Source: Geodermatophilus obscurus
GTDB taxonomy: Bacteria > Actinomycetota > Actinomycetes > Mycobacteriales > Geodermatophilaceae
NCBI RefSeq assembly: GCF_900115395.1
Contig: NZ_FOWE01000001.1
Location: forward strand, 1-64,000
Reading direction: 5' to 3'
Length of the DNA: 64,000 bases
The translations under genes and the position numbers were made by a program. Of the stretch, positions 32,543 to 40,613 are shown piece after piece. Position 1 is the first letter of the stretch. The number at the start of each line of letters is the position of its first letter. The notes beneath the pieces are model-generated. The model saw only the letters and a program-made list of their open reading frames with translations, was not told where the DNA came from and did not search any database.

Positions 32543-33925
32543 TCAGCCCCCGGCGGTCCCCGGCGCCTGCTCCCGGGTGAGGACGGCGCCGTCGTCGTCG
32601 CCGGAGACCCGCGTCTGCGTGCCGTCGTCGGCGACCTCGGGATGGCGGCCGTCGAACGCGTCGCGCGTGTACCGGTAGACCACGGCGATGAGCGCGGCCA
32701 CCGGCACCCCGAGGAAGGCGCCGACGATGCCGAAGAGGCTGCTGCCCGCGGTGACGGCGAGGATGACCACCGCGGCGTGCAGGTTGAACCCGCGGCCCTG
32801 GATGATCGGCTGCAGCACGTTGCCCTCGATCTGCTGCACGAGCAGGACGACCCCGAAGATCGCCAGGGCGACGTAGGGCCCCTCGTCGACCAGGGCGATG
32901 AGCACGGCGAACGCGCCGGCGACGAAGGCGCCGATGATCGGGATGAACGCGCCGAAGAAGGTCAGCACCGCGAGCGGGATGACCAGCGGCACGTCGAAGA
33001 TCCACAGGCCGATGCCGATGAAGAGGGCGTCGATGAAGCCGACGAACGCCTGCTGCTTGATGAACTCCGACAGCGTGGACCAGGTCTTCTGCGACAGCGC
33101 GGCCACGTGCGGCGCCGCCTTCGGGCCGGTCTGCGCGGTCAGCCACGGCACCCAGCGCGGCCCGTCCTTGATGAAGAAGAACGCCAGCAGCAGCGCCAGG
33201 ACCAGGTTGAGGAGCCCGTTGCCGACGGCGGAGGCGCCGGTCGCGGCGTAGCCGGCGATGTTCGAGGCGTTGGACTGGACCGAGTCGATCGCCTGGTCGA
33301 CGTACTGGCCGATCTGCTCCTGGTCGATGTTGAACGGCGGCCCCTGGAGCCACTGCTGGATCTGCTCCAGCCCGCTCGTGGCCTGGTCGGCGAGGTCGGT
33401 CACCTGGTCGGCCACCTGGGGTGCGATGGCCGCGATCAGCCCGCCGATGAGACCGAGGAACGCCAGCAGCACGACCGCCGCGGCCAGCGCGGGGGGCCAG
33501 CGGTGCTTCCGCAGGAACCGGGTGGGCGGCCAGAGCACGGTGGCGAACAGCAGGCCGAGCACGATCGGCAGGAGGATCACCCACAGCCTGCCCAGCACCC
33601 AGAAGACGACGACGAGGGCCGCGCTGATGAGCAGCAGCTGCGCCGAGGCGACGGCCAGGGTGCTGAAGGCCGACATCGCGCGCCGGCCCCGCTCCCAGCC
33701 CGGCGTCGGGGCGACCGTCGCCTCGTGGTCGGCCGCCCGCGGGTCGCCGCGTCCGCCCTCGCCGGAGAGGTCCGGCGCCGGACCGGTGACGGAGCCCGTG
33801 CCGGAGCCCGTGCCGGAGCCCGTGCCGGAGCCCGTGCCGGACCTCGTGGTCCGCGGACGCTCCGTCGCCGCGGCGGCGCCCGCGGACGGCGGCGCGTCCG
33901 GACGTCCGGGAAGGCGGAACCTCAT
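32543..33925 (-). CDS. AI-2E family transporter (first copy)
   Basis: A 460-aa polytopic protein of the AI-2E/PerM/YdiK superfamily. After an 85-residue hydrophilic N-terminus come paired helices (LLLISAALVVVFWVLGRLWVILLPIVLGLLFATVLWPP) and AAAVVLLAFLGLIGGLIAAIAP. A long periplasmic-type helical region (VADQVTDLADQA to GYAATGAS) precedes the C-terminal block with FIKDGPRW, PLAVLTFFGAFIPIIGAFVAG and QQIEGNVLQPIIQGR, the family hallmark. Members act as exporters or Na+/H+ antiporters. The start is either 33925 or the ATG at 33934. The N-terminus holds a GTGS repeat. Confidence 0.92.
   Translation of the reverse strand: MRFRLPGRPDAPPSAGAAAATERPRTTRSGTGSGTGSGTGSGTGSVTGPAPDLSGEGGRGDPRAADHEATVAPTPGWERGRRAMSAFSTLAVASAQLLLISAALVVVFWVLGRLWVILLPIVLGLLFATVLWPPTRFLRKHRWPPALAAAVVLLAFLGLIGGLIAAIAPQVADQVTDLADQATSGLEQIQQWLQGPPFNIDQEQIGQYVDQAIDSVQSNASNIAGYAATGASAVGNGLLNLVLALLLAFFFIKDGPRWVPWLTAQTGPKAAPHVAALSQKTWSTLSEFIKQQAFVGFIDALFIGIGLWIFDVPLVIPLAVLTFFGAFIPIIGAFVAGAFAVLIALVDEGPYVALAIFGVVLLVQQIEGNVLQPIIQGRGFNLHAAVVILAVTAGSSLFGIVGAFLGVPVAALIAVVYRYTRDAFDGRHPEVADDGTQTRVSGDDDGAVLTREQAPGTAGG
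33791..33838. repeat. 12-bp minisatellite (x4) in the AI-2E gene
   Basis: GGAGCCCGTGCC is repeated perfectly four times in tandem, encoding GTGS units in the cytoplasmic N-terminus of the transporter. It preserves frame whatever the copy number and is a likely site of length variation between strains. Confidence 0.9.
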
Positions 33926-34057
33926 GGTTCCCATCGCACCACGGATCACTGGCGACCACCGGTCGGGCGGACGGCGGGACGCCGGGTCGGCGGCCTCCTG
34001 ACCGGGTAGGGGGCGCGTGCCGGGGACCCCGCCCCGGCCCGTCCCGAGAGGTCCACC

Positions 34058-34327
34058 ATGTCCGAGGTCCCGCAGCCGGTCACCGACAACAGCGTCAAGG
34101 TCCGGCAGCTGTCGCACTACCAGTTCAGCTGGATCGCCGGGGAGCCCGGCCAGCCCGGCACCTACACCCTGCAGCTGGTCCTCGACCAGGGCGCGTGGGA
34201 GGAGATCCTCACCCTCGACCCCGACGACGCCGACAACCTGCAGGACCTGCTCACCGCCACCGAGACCGTGCACTACGACATCGACCGGCGGGTGCTGATG
34301 TTCGGGGTCAAGAAAACCGGCAGCTGA
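34058..34327 (+). CDS. Small conserved hypothetical protein (89 aa)
   Basis: An 89-aa protein: MSEVPQPVTDNSVKV, HYQFSWIAGEPGQPGTYTLQLVLDQGAWEEI, LDPDDADNLQDLLTATETVHYDIDRRVLMFGVK. It looks like a small alpha/beta fold with strong strand-forming segments. I do not recognise a characterised family. GAGAGGTCC lies upstream of the ATG. It is divergent from the AI-2E transporter with about 130 bp between the starts. Confidence 0.75.
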   Translation: MSEVPQPVTDNSVKVRQLSHYQFSWIAGEPGQPGTYTLQLVLDQGAWEEILTLDPDDADNLQDLLTATETVHYDIDRRVLMFGVKKTGS

Positions 34328-34393
34328 CCGTCCGGCCGTCCAGTGGCACGGCCCCGGCGCCCGGCGGACGGAGGCGCCGCTAGCGTCGGGGCC

Positions 34394-34855
34394 GTGCCCA
34401 GGACCGCGAGAGCCGACCGCGTCGACCGTGCCGCCCTGCTCGACTTCCTCCGCCCGCGCCACCGGGCGGTGCTCCTCACCCGGCGCCGCGAGGGCGTGCA
34501 GCTGTCCCCGGTGACCTTCGGGGTGGACGGTGAGGGGCGGGTCGTCGTCTCCACCTATCCCCAGCGGGCGAAGGCCCGCAACGCCCGCCGCGACCCGGCG
34601 GTCTCGCTGTGCGTCCTGTCGGAGGACTTCGACGACCCCTGGGTGCAGGTGGACGGGTGTGCGGAGGTGCTCGACCTGCCCGAGGCGCTCGAGCCGCTGG
34701 TGGAGTACTTCCGGTCGATCAGCGGGGAGCACCCCGACTGGGCGGAGTACCGCGCGGCGATGGTCCGCCAGGGTAAGGCGCTGCTGCGGATCACGATCGA
34801 GGCGTGGGGCCCGGTGGCCACCGGCGGCTTCCCGCCGGAGCTCGCCGGGGACTGA
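34394..34855 (+). CDS. PPOX-class F420-dependent oxidoreductase
   Basis: A 153-aa split-barrel flavin/deazaflavin-binding protein. The core AVLLTRRREGVQLSPVTFGVDGEGRVVVSTYPQRAKARNARRDPAVSLCVL is characteristic of F420-dependent PPOX-type enzymes (pyridoxamine oxidase fold), with WVQVDGCAEVLDLPEALEPLVEYFRSI following. F420-binding members reduce diverse substrates. The substrate is not predictable. The GTG at 34394 fits the family length. A perfect hairpin at 34864-34889 follows. Confidence 0.9.
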   Translation: MPRTARADRVDRAALLDFLRPRHRAVLLTRRREGVQLSPVTFGVDGEGRVVVSTYPQRAKARNARRDPAVSLCVLSEDFDDPWVQVDGCAEVLDLPEALEPLVEYFRSISGEHPDWAEYRAAMVRQGKALLRITIEAWGPVATGGFPPELAGD

Positions 34856-34863
34856 GCGGCGCG

Positions 34864-34889
34864 CCCGGCAAGCCCAGGAGCTTGCCGGG
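34864..34889 (+). terminator. 10-bp hairpin after the F420-type oxidoreductase
   Basis: CCCGGCAAGC (34864-34873) pairs perfectly with GCTTGCCGGG (34880-34889) around a 6-nt loop, starting 9 nt after the stop codon. Confidence 0.65.
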
Positions 34890-34916
34890 GACGGCCGGGG
34901 CGACGACGCTGCCCGC

Positions 34917-35555
34917 GTGCCCCTGGCCCTCGCCTGTGCCCCGCTGACCGCGGCCGCCGGCGGGTCGGACCCGGGAACCGCCGGCGGGCCACCGGCCGCC
35001 CTCGGGCCCGGCGCCCGCCCCCTCGGCGAGGGCTGGTCGGCCGGCGCCGGGGACGCGGCCACCGCCGTCGACACCGTCGCGCGGCTGGTGCGCGCCGGCG
35101 GCTGGCGGATCGGCGTGGGCGCCGGGCCCGGGGACGACGACGGGCCGGTCGCGCTGGCCGCGCGCCGGGCGCTGGGGGCGGCCGCCCGCCGTCCCGCCCG
35201 CCTGGCCGTGCGCGGCGCCGACGCGGAGGCCGCGGCCGACGCGCAGGCCGTGCTCACCGCCCTCGCGGTGCTGCTCGCCCGCCGCAGCGCCGCGGCGTGG
35301 GCGGCCGTCGACCTGGTCGCCGCGGGCGGCACGCGGTCCGCGGCCGCCGCGGTGCTCGGCGTCTCCCGGCAGGCGGTGGGGCAGCGGCTGGCCGCCGGCG
35401 GCTGGGACCTGGAGTGCGAGCTGCGGCCCACGGCCGCGCGACTGCTCGCCCGGGCGGCGGGCCGGGACCCGGCCGGGCGACACCCCGCGCCGCCCGGCGG
35501 TCCGGTCGGCGAGGATGATCCGTCCGGAACGTCCCCGCCAGGAGGTCCTGCGTGA
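34917..35555 (+). CDS. Hypothetical protein with HTH-like region (212 aa)
   Basis: A 212-aa Ala/Gly-rich protein. The region AAWAAVDLVAAGGTRSAAAAVLGVSRQAVGQRLAAGGWDLE resembles a helix-turn-helix (turn GVSRQAVGQRL) and could bind DNA. The N-terminal half has alternating strand/helix segments (VPLALACAPLTAAAGG, GWRIGVGAGPG) reminiscent of SatD-type proteins. I do not assign a family. The GTG at 34917 lies just after the hairpin. Its last codon overlaps the next gene (GTGA, 35552-35555). Confidence 0.6.
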   Translation: MPLALACAPLTAAAGGSDPGTAGGPPAALGPGARPLGEGWSAGAGDAATAVDTVARLVRAGGWRIGVGAGPGDDDGPVALAARRALGAAARRPARLAVRGADAEAAADAQAVLTALAVLLARRSAAAWAAVDLVAAGGTRSAAAAVLGVSRQAVGQRLAAGGWDLECELRPTAARLLARAAGRDPAGRHPAPPGGPVGEDDPSGTSPPGGPA

Positions 35556-36091
35556 ACGAGCCCGTGCACCCGCAGCGCAACGTCGAGCTCCTCGGCGTCT
35601 ACGTCAACGACCACCTGGCCGCGGCCACCGGTGGCATCGAGCTGGTCGGCCGCATGCTGGGGGTCCACCGGGGCTCGCGGTGGGAACCGCCGCTCGAACA
35701 GCTGCTCACCGAGCTGCGCGACGAGCGGGCGGCCCTGCTGCGGGTCACCCGGGCGGTCGGCATCCCGGTGCGGCAGTACAAGCAGCTCGGCGTCTGGCTG
35801 GCGGAGAAGGTCAGCCGTGCCAAGCTCAACGGCCGCCTGCTGTCGCGCTCGCCGCTGTCGGACCTGGTCGAGTTCGAGTTCCTCGCCTCGGCCGTCCGGG
35901 GCAAGCGCAGCGGGTTCGAGACCCTGCGGATCGTCGCCGAGGTCGACCAGCGCCTCGACCGCGCCGAGCTCGACCGCCTCATCGACCAGGCGCACCGGCA
36001 GTACGAGTGGCTCACCGAGGCCCGGCGCGAGGTGGCCGCCGAGGTGTTCGGCGGCCGCCCGGCCGCGGCCGGGGAGGCCGTCGCCGACTGA
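35552..36091 (+). CDS. Conserved hypothetical helical protein (179 aa)
   Basis: A 179-aa, almost entirely helical protein with heptad-like spacing: NVELLGVYVNDHLAAATGGIELVGRML, LEQLLTELRDERAALLRVTRAVGI, QYKQLGVWLAEKVSRAKLNGRLLSRSPLSDLVEFEFLASAVRGK and LDRLIDQAHRQYEWLTEARREVA. It looks like a four-helix-bundle protein, but no metal-binding residues are obvious. It is translationally coupled to the HTH-like gene upstream, so the two may work together. Confidence 0.75.
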   Translation: MNEPVHPQRNVELLGVYVNDHLAAATGGIELVGRMLGVHRGSRWEPPLEQLLTELRDERAALLRVTRAVGIPVRQYKQLGVWLAEKVSRAKLNGRLLSRSPLSDLVEFEFLASAVRGKRSGFETLRIVAEVDQRLDRAELDRLIDQAHRQYEWLTEARREVAAEVFGGRPAAAGEAVAD

Positions 36092-36216
36092 CCCCGGACG
36101 GCGCCCGCCCGCCGTCCCGGCCGGTGCGACACCCGTCGTCGGCCGGCCCGGCGGGCGGTGTGTGCCGTGACACGCTGGGCACCCCACGGGGGGCGCTGGA
36201 CGGGGAAGGGGGCTCC

Positions 36217-37587
36217 ATGGCCACGCAGCACCACGTGCCCGGCCCGGGGCAGGAGCGGGCGCGCACTGGGAGCACCCGGCTGGCGCCGGCCGACGAGGAG
36301 GCCGTCATCGCGGCCGCGCTCGACGGCACGGAGCCGGGCGCCGACCCGGCCCGGCCGGGTGACGGGCCGACCCCGGGCCTCGCCGTCGACGTGCCCGGCG
36401 CCGCCTCGGAGCCGGAGCCGGCCGGGGCGCCGACGGCGGCCGCACCGGCGTCGGGCGTGCTGCCGCGCTGGCTGGTGATGCTCGTCGGCGCCGCGGCCGC
36501 GACCATCGCCGTCGCCGGGGTGCGGGAGATCGCGTGGCTGATCGCGCCGGTGATGCTCGCGCTGGTCGTCGTCGTCGCGCTCATGCCGGTGCAGCGCTGG
36601 CTGCTGCGCCACGGGGTGCCCCGCTGGGCCGCGGCCACCGTCCTGCTGCTGCTGGTGTGGAGCGTGCTGCTGGGCCTGGGCTCGCTGCTGGTCGTGGCCA
36701 TCGCGCAGTTCGCCGTCCTGCTGCCCGACTACGCGCCGGAGTTCGCGGTCCTCCTCGACGACACGGTGCGGCGGCTCGACGAGGCCGGACTGTCCTCGAC
36801 GCAGATCCAGGAGCTGGTCGACCGGTTCGACTACGGCCAGCTGGTGGGCCTGGCCACCGGCCTGCTCACCCGGGTCACCGACACCGCCACCACGCTCGTG
36901 CTGCTGCTGTCGGCGATGGTCTTCCTCGCCATCGAGTCCGGCGGGTTCGGCCGGCGGCTCGCGCTGGTGGCCGAGGAGCGGCCGCACCTGCCCATCGCCC
37001 TGGGGCTGTTCGCCCGCGGCACCCGCTCCTACCTGCTGGTCAGCACGGTGTTCGGCGCGATCGTCGCGGTGGGCGACACGATCGCGCTGGCCGTCCTCGA
37101 GGTCCCGCTGCCGGTGCTGTGGGGGCTGCTGTCGTTCATCACCAACTACGTCCCGAACATCGGGTTCGTCCTCGGCGTCATCCCGCCGGCCCTGCTCGCC
37201 CTGCTCGACGGCGGCTGGACGGAGTTCTGGGTCGTCCTGGGCGTCTACGCGCTGCTCAACTTCGTGGTGCAGACGCTGATCCAGCCCCGCTTCGTCGGCG
37301 ACTCGGTCGGCCTGTCGATGACGGTCACCTTCCTCGCGCTGCTCTTCTGGGGCTGGGTCCTCGGCGCGCTGGGCGCCCTGCTGGCCATCCCGCTCACACT
37401 GCTGGTCAAGGCGCTGCTGGTCGACGTCGACCCGCGCGGGCACTGGCTCGACGCCCTGCTGAGGGAGGAGCCCCGGGCCGCGCGGACCAGCCGCGCCCGC
37501 CAGCGCGCCCAGGCCCGGCGGGCGGCGCTGGCCTCGGTCCGGACGCTGCACCCGCACTGGCCGTCCCGCCGCGGACACCCGGACTGA
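36217..37587 (+). CDS. AI-2E family transporter (second copy)
   Basis: A 456-aa AI-2E/PerM superfamily protein, clearly distinct from the copy at 32543-33925. The membrane part begins WLVMLVGAAAATIAVAGVREIAWLIAPVMLALVVVVAL. The soluble region (LLPDYAPEFAVLLDDTVRRLDEAGLS) precedes the family core, with LPVLWGLLSFITNYVPNIGFVLGVIPPALLALLDGG and LLNFVVQTLIQPRFVGDSVGLS. The 80-residue N-terminus and the Arg/Ala-rich C-terminus are poorly conserved. The substrate is unknown. The ATG at 36217 follows GGGGAAGGGGG. Confidence 0.92.
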   Translation: MATQHHVPGPGQERARTGSTRLAPADEEAVIAAALDGTEPGADPARPGDGPTPGLAVDVPGAASEPEPAGAPTAAAPASGVLPRWLVMLVGAAAATIAVAGVREIAWLIAPVMLALVVVVALMPVQRWLLRHGVPRWAAATVLLLLVWSVLLGLGSLLVVAIAQFAVLLPDYAPEFAVLLDDTVRRLDEAGLSSTQIQELVDRFDYGQLVGLATGLLTRVTDTATTLVLLLSAMVFLAIESGGFGRRLALVAEERPHLPIALGLFARGTRSYLLVSTVFGAIVAVGDTIALAVLEVPLPVLWGLLSFITNYVPNIGFVLGVIPPALLALLDGGWTEFWVVLGVYALLNFVVQTLIQPRFVGDSVGLSMTVTFLALLFWGWVLGALGALLAIPLTLLVKALLVDVDPRGHWLDALLREEPRAARTSRARQRAQARRAALASVRTLHPHWPSRRGHPD

Positions 37588-37685
37588 CCTGCGCGGACGC
37601 CCTCCCGCAGGGAATGTCGGACCCCAGGAGGACGTTGATCAGTAGTCGGGCGAGGTGCCCGGCAGCACCCCCTGAGGAGGACCCC

Positions 37686-37949
37686 GTGAAGGGCGATCGT
37701 GTCGAGATCGTGATCGATGCCGGCGGCACCACCCGCACCTACGAGATCGAGGCCACCCGAGCCGGGCGGCGGGTCGACGTCACCCACGGCCGCGGCCTGG
37801 TGGAGGTCACCGAGACCACCCGCGGCGGCACGCCGGTGCGCACCGCGCGGTTCATGTCCGGGCGGGTGCTCGCGCTCGTCGAGCACCCCGCGTCCCGGTT
37901 CGTCCTCGACGACGACGAGCCGGTGACGCCGCTGCGGCGCAGCGCCTAG
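37686..37949 (+). CDS. Small conserved hypothetical protein (87 aa)
   Basis: An 87-aa beta-rich protein: VEIVIDAGGTTRTYEIEATRAGRRVDVTHGRGLVEVTETTRGGTPVRTARFMSGRVLALVEHP. A near-perfect GAGGAGG (37674-37680) ribosome site precedes the GTG, supporting a real gene. No known family is recognised. The stop is followed after one base by copy B of the 61-nt structured repeat. Confidence 0.75.
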   Translation: MKGDRVEIVIDAGGTTRTYEIEATRAGRRVDVTHGRGLVEVTETTRGGTPVRTARFMSGRVLALVEHPASRFVLDDDEPVTPLRRSA

Positions 37950-37950
37950 T

Positions 37951-38011
37951 CGAAGGACCCCGGTGCCCCCCTCGCCTCGCTCCGCTCGGCGCGGGGCCCT
38001 GCACCGGGGCC
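37951..38011 (-). repeat. 61-nt structured repeat, copy B
   Basis: This is the reverse-oriented counterpart of 19365-19425 (48 of 61 identical). In the direction of the preceding gene it starts CGAAGGACCCC one base after that gene's TAG stop, the same placement as copy A after sigF. Stems CCCCGGTG/CACCGGGG and CCCGCGCC/GGCGAGGG (one mismatch) close over the invariant loop. Differences from copy A are mostly compensatory. Confidence 0.75.
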
Positions 38012-38014
38012 GCA

Positions 38015-38455
38015 GTGGCTGAGCTGGTCGTGATGGTCGGGTTGCAGGGCGCGGGCAAGTCCACGTGGGTCCGCGAGCACCTCGCGGACACCCACGCGGT
38101 CGTGAGCAAGGACCACTGGCCGCGGGCCCGCCGGCGCGAGGCCCGGCAGCAGCGCGTGGTCGCCGAGCACCTGGCGGCCGGGCGCAGCGTCGTCGTCGAC
38201 AACACCAACCCCTCGCCGGGGGAGCGGGCCGCCCTGCTGGCCGCGGGCCGCGCCGCCGGCGTCCCGGTGCGCGCCGTCTGGGTGGACACCCCGCTGGGCA
38301 CCTGCCTGGCCTGCAACGACGCCCGCGAGGAGCGGGCGCGGGTGCCGCTCGTCGGCGTGTTCGCCACCCGGGCCCGCCTGGTGCCGCCCTCGACGGCGGA
38401 GGGCTTCGACCGGGTCGACGTCGTCCGCGCCGGGGGACCGCGGCCGGCCGGCTGA
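38015..38455 (+). CDS. P-loop kinase-like ATPase (146 aa)
   Basis: A 146-aa single-domain P-loop protein. Walker A GLQGAGKST is at residues 9-17. SKDHWPRARRREARQQRVVAEHL and VVVDNTNPSPGERAALLAAGR resemble the AAA_33/polynucleotide-kinase-like family that phosphorylates nucleic acid ends or small molecules. WVDTPLGTCLACNDAREERARVP is the expected lid region. The target is unknown. The GTG starts 4 bp after the 61-nt repeat. Confidence 0.85.
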   Translation: MAELVVMVGLQGAGKSTWVREHLADTHAVVSKDHWPRARRREARQQRVVAEHLAAGRSVVVDNTNPSPGERAALLAAGRAAGVPVRAVWVDTPLGTCLACNDAREERARVPLVGVFATRARLVPPSTAEGFDRVDVVRAGGPRPAG

Positions 38456-38566
38456 GGAGCGGCCCCGGGCGAGGCCGCGTGCGGGCCGGGGGAGCGGTGC
38501 GGTAGGACTTGCAGGCCCGTCCGCCCGACCTGCTCTCCGACCCGCCGCCCCAGGAGGTCCACCCCC

Positions 38567-38986
38567 GTGCTGGCCAGCATCGGTTACGCCGTCGCCTACA
38601 CCGCCGTCGGCCTCGTGCTGCTGGCCGTCGGCTACCTCGTCCTCGACCTGCTCACGCCCGGCCACCTGGGCCGGCACATCTACGAGGACCGCTCGGTGAG
38701 CGCGGGGATCGTGCTGGCGGCCGGGTTCCTGGCCCAGGGGGCGATCATCTTCACGACCATCTGGACCAACGCCGACGCCGGCTTCGGCGACGCGCTGCTC
38801 TACACCGTCGTGTTCGGCCTGCTGGGGGTCCTCCTGCAGGCGCTGGCCTTCCTCGGCCTCGACCTGATCACCCCGGGCAGGCTCGGCCACCTCGTCACCG
38901 AGGTCGCCTTCCACCCCGCCAGCCTGGTCAGCGCCGCCGCGCAGCTGTCGGTCGCCGCGATCATCATCGCCTCGATCTGGCCCTGA
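38567..38986 (+). CDS. DUF350 family membrane protein
   Basis: A 139-aa protein with four membrane helices: YAVAYTAVGLVLLAVGYLVLDLLTPG, SAGIVLAAGFLAQGAIIFTTIW, LLYTVVFGLLGVLLQALAFLGLDLITPG and SAAAQLSVAAIIIASIW. The internal duplication of the YLVLDLLTPG/FLGLDLITPG motif is typical of DUF350. Function is unknown; relatives are often encoded with potassium-channel or spermidine-synthase-like genes, absent here. AGGAGG lies upstream of the GTG. Confidence 0.88.
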   Translation: MLASIGYAVAYTAVGLVLLAVGYLVLDLLTPGHLGRHIYEDRSVSAGIVLAAGFLAQGAIIFTTIWTNADAGFGDALLYTVVFGLLGVLLQALAFLGLDLITPGRLGHLVTEVAFHPASLVSAAAQLSVAAIIIASIWP

Positions 38987-39135
38987 TCCCGGGTCGGCGG
39001 GCCTCCGGCCGGGGTCCCGTGCGCCCGACGTAACCTGTCCGGCGCAGCGCGGGCTCCCCCCGGGGACACACCGGCGGGCAGCCCCCACCCGGACGGCCGG
39101 CACCGACGCCGCCGCCACCAGCGAGAGGATCTGCA

Positions 39136-39897
39136 ATGAGCGAGGCAACCCCCCGCGTCGCCGTCGTCACCGGCGCCGCCCGCGGCATCGGTGCCGCGAC
39201 GGCCAAGCGGCTGGCCGCCGACGGCTTCGCCGTGGCCGTGCTCGACCTCGACGAGGCGACCACCAAGGACACCGTGCAGGAGATCGAGGCCGCCGGTGGC
39301 CGGGCGCTGGGCGTCGGGGCCGACGTCAGCGACGCCGAGCAGGTGCAGGCCGCCGTCGACCGGATCGCCGCCGAGCTCGGCGCTCCCGTCGTGCTGGTGA
39401 ACAACGCCGGCGTCACCCGCGACAACATGCTGTTCAAGATGACCGAGGTCGACTGGGACATGGTCATGAACGTGCACCTGCGCGGCTCGTTCCTCATGAC
39501 CCGCGCCTGCCAGAAGTACATGGTCGACGGCAAGTGGGGCCGCGTCGTCAACCTCTCGAGCGTCTCGGCGCTGGGCAACCGCGGGCAGGCCAACTACGCC
39601 ACCGCCAAGGCCGGCCTGCAGGGCTTCACCAAGACCCTCGCCATCGAGCTGGGCAAGTTCGGCGTCACCGCCAACGCCATCGCCCCCGGCTTCATCCAGA
39701 CCGAGATGACCAAGGCCACCGCCGAGCGCATGGGCGTCCCCTTCGAGGACTTCGTCAAGGCCGCCGCCTCGCAGATCCCGGTCGCGCGGGTCGGGCAGCC
39801 CGAGGACATCGCCCACCTGGTGTCGTTCTTCGTCAGCGAGGGCGCCGGCTTCGTCTCCGGCCAGGTCGTCTACGCCGCGGGCGGCCCGCGCGCCTAG
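39136..39897 (+). CDS. fabG: 3-oxoacyl-ACP reductase FabG-type SDR
   Basis: A 253-aa short-chain dehydrogenase. The cofactor loop is VVTGAARGIGAA, the NNAG motif VLVNNAGVTRDNMLFKMTEVDWD, and the catalytic Ser-Tyr-Lys set is NLSSVSALG...NYATAKAGLQG. The end is FVSGQVVYAAGGPRA, as in acyl-CoA/ACP reductases of the FabG4/PhaB group. The gene stands alone, so it may reduce acyl-CoA or another ketone rather than serve core fatty acid synthesis, which fabG1 covers. A 15-bp perfect hairpin follows. Confidence 0.9.
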   Translation: MSEATPRVAVVTGAARGIGAATAKRLAADGFAVAVLDLDEATTKDTVQEIEAAGGRALGVGADVSDAEQVQAAVDRIAAELGAPVVLVNNAGVTRDNMLFKMTEVDWDMVMNVHLRGSFLMTRACQKYMVDGKWGRVVNLSSVSALGNRGQANYATAKAGLQGFTKTLAIELGKFGVTANAIAPGFIQTEMTKATAERMGVPFEDFVKAAASQIPVARVGQPEDIAHLVSFFVSEGAGFVSGQVVYAAGGPRA

Positions 39898-39940
39898 CGG
39901 CTGCTGCAGGGACCTGCCGCGTGCCGGTGAGTCCTTCCCC

Positions 39941-39978
39941 ACGCCGGCCGGCGGGCACAGCGCCCCGCCGGCCGGCGT
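39941..39978 (+). terminator. 15-bp perfect hairpin after fabG
   Basis: ACGCCGGCCGGCGGG (39941-39955) pairs perfectly with CCCGCCGGCCGGCGT (39964-39978) around an 8-nt loop, between fabG and the GDSL hydrolase. It is the second longest perfect stem I found in the window. It is probably an intrinsic terminator. Confidence 0.75.
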
Positions 39979-39988
39979 TGCACCTGCC

Positions 39989-40609
39989 GTGACCGCACCA
40001 CTGCGCCTCGTCGTCCTCGGTGACTCGATCGCGTACGGCTCCGGCGCTGCCCGCGCCGAGGACGCCCTCGGCCCGCGCCTGGCCCGGGAGCTGCGCGGCG
40101 CCGGCATCGACACCGAGCTGACCGTGCTCGCCGTCCCCGGCGCCGTCTCCGGTGACCTCGCCGCGCAGGTCCGCCGCGCCGCTCCGCTGTCCGCCGACCT
40201 CGCCGTCGTCGTGGTCGGCGCCAACGACCTCGCCCGCTTCGTCCCGGTCGAGTCCGCCACCGGCGCGCTCGGCGCCGCCGTGACCGACCTGCGCGCCGGC
40301 GGCACCGACGTCGTCGTGGTCCCGGCGCCGGACATGTCCAGCATCCCGTTCGTCCCGCCGGTCCTGCGCCCCGCGGTCCGGGCCGCGTGCACGCTGCTGC
40401 AGCAGCGCCAGGCCGCCGTCGCGCGGGCGCACGGCGCCGTCGTCGCGCCGGTGGCCGCCGAGGTGAGCCGCGCCTTCGGCGCCGACCCGGCGCTGTTCTC
40501 CGCCGACCGGTTCCACCCGTCGTCGGCCGGCTACGCCCGCATCGCCGCCGCACTGGCCCCGACGGTGCTGGCCGCGGCCCGCGACCGCCGGGACCGGTCC
40601 GCCGCGTGA
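39989..40609 (+). CDS. SGNH/GDSL hydrolase
   Basis: A 206-aa esterase/lipase-type hydrolase. Block I LVVLGDSIAYGSG carries Ser13, block II is the Gly in VPGAVSG, block III VVVGANDL supplies the Asn, and block V DRFHPSSAGY carries the Asp/His pair. All catalytic residues are present. It lacks a signal peptide, so it probably acts in the cytosol. The substrate is unknown. Its stop lies only a few bases from the convergent reductase pseudogene. Confidence 0.9.
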   Translation: MTAPLRLVVLGDSIAYGSGAARAEDALGPRLARELRGAGIDTELTVLAVPGAVSGDLAAQVRRAAPLSADLAVVVVGANDLARFVPVESATGALGAAVTDLRAGGTDVVVVPAPDMSSIPFVPPVLRPAVRAACTLLQQRQAAVARAHGAVVAPVAAEVSRAFGADPALFSADRFHPSSAGYARIAAALAPTVLAAARDRRDRSAA

Positions 40610-40613
40610 GGCG

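Noticed and set aside
38015-38455. Zeta-toxin or toxin-antitoxin kinase
   Set aside because: The P-loop and fold resemble zeta/polynucleotide-kinase families, but no antitoxin-like partner gene is adjacent, so I call it only a P-loop kinase-like protein.
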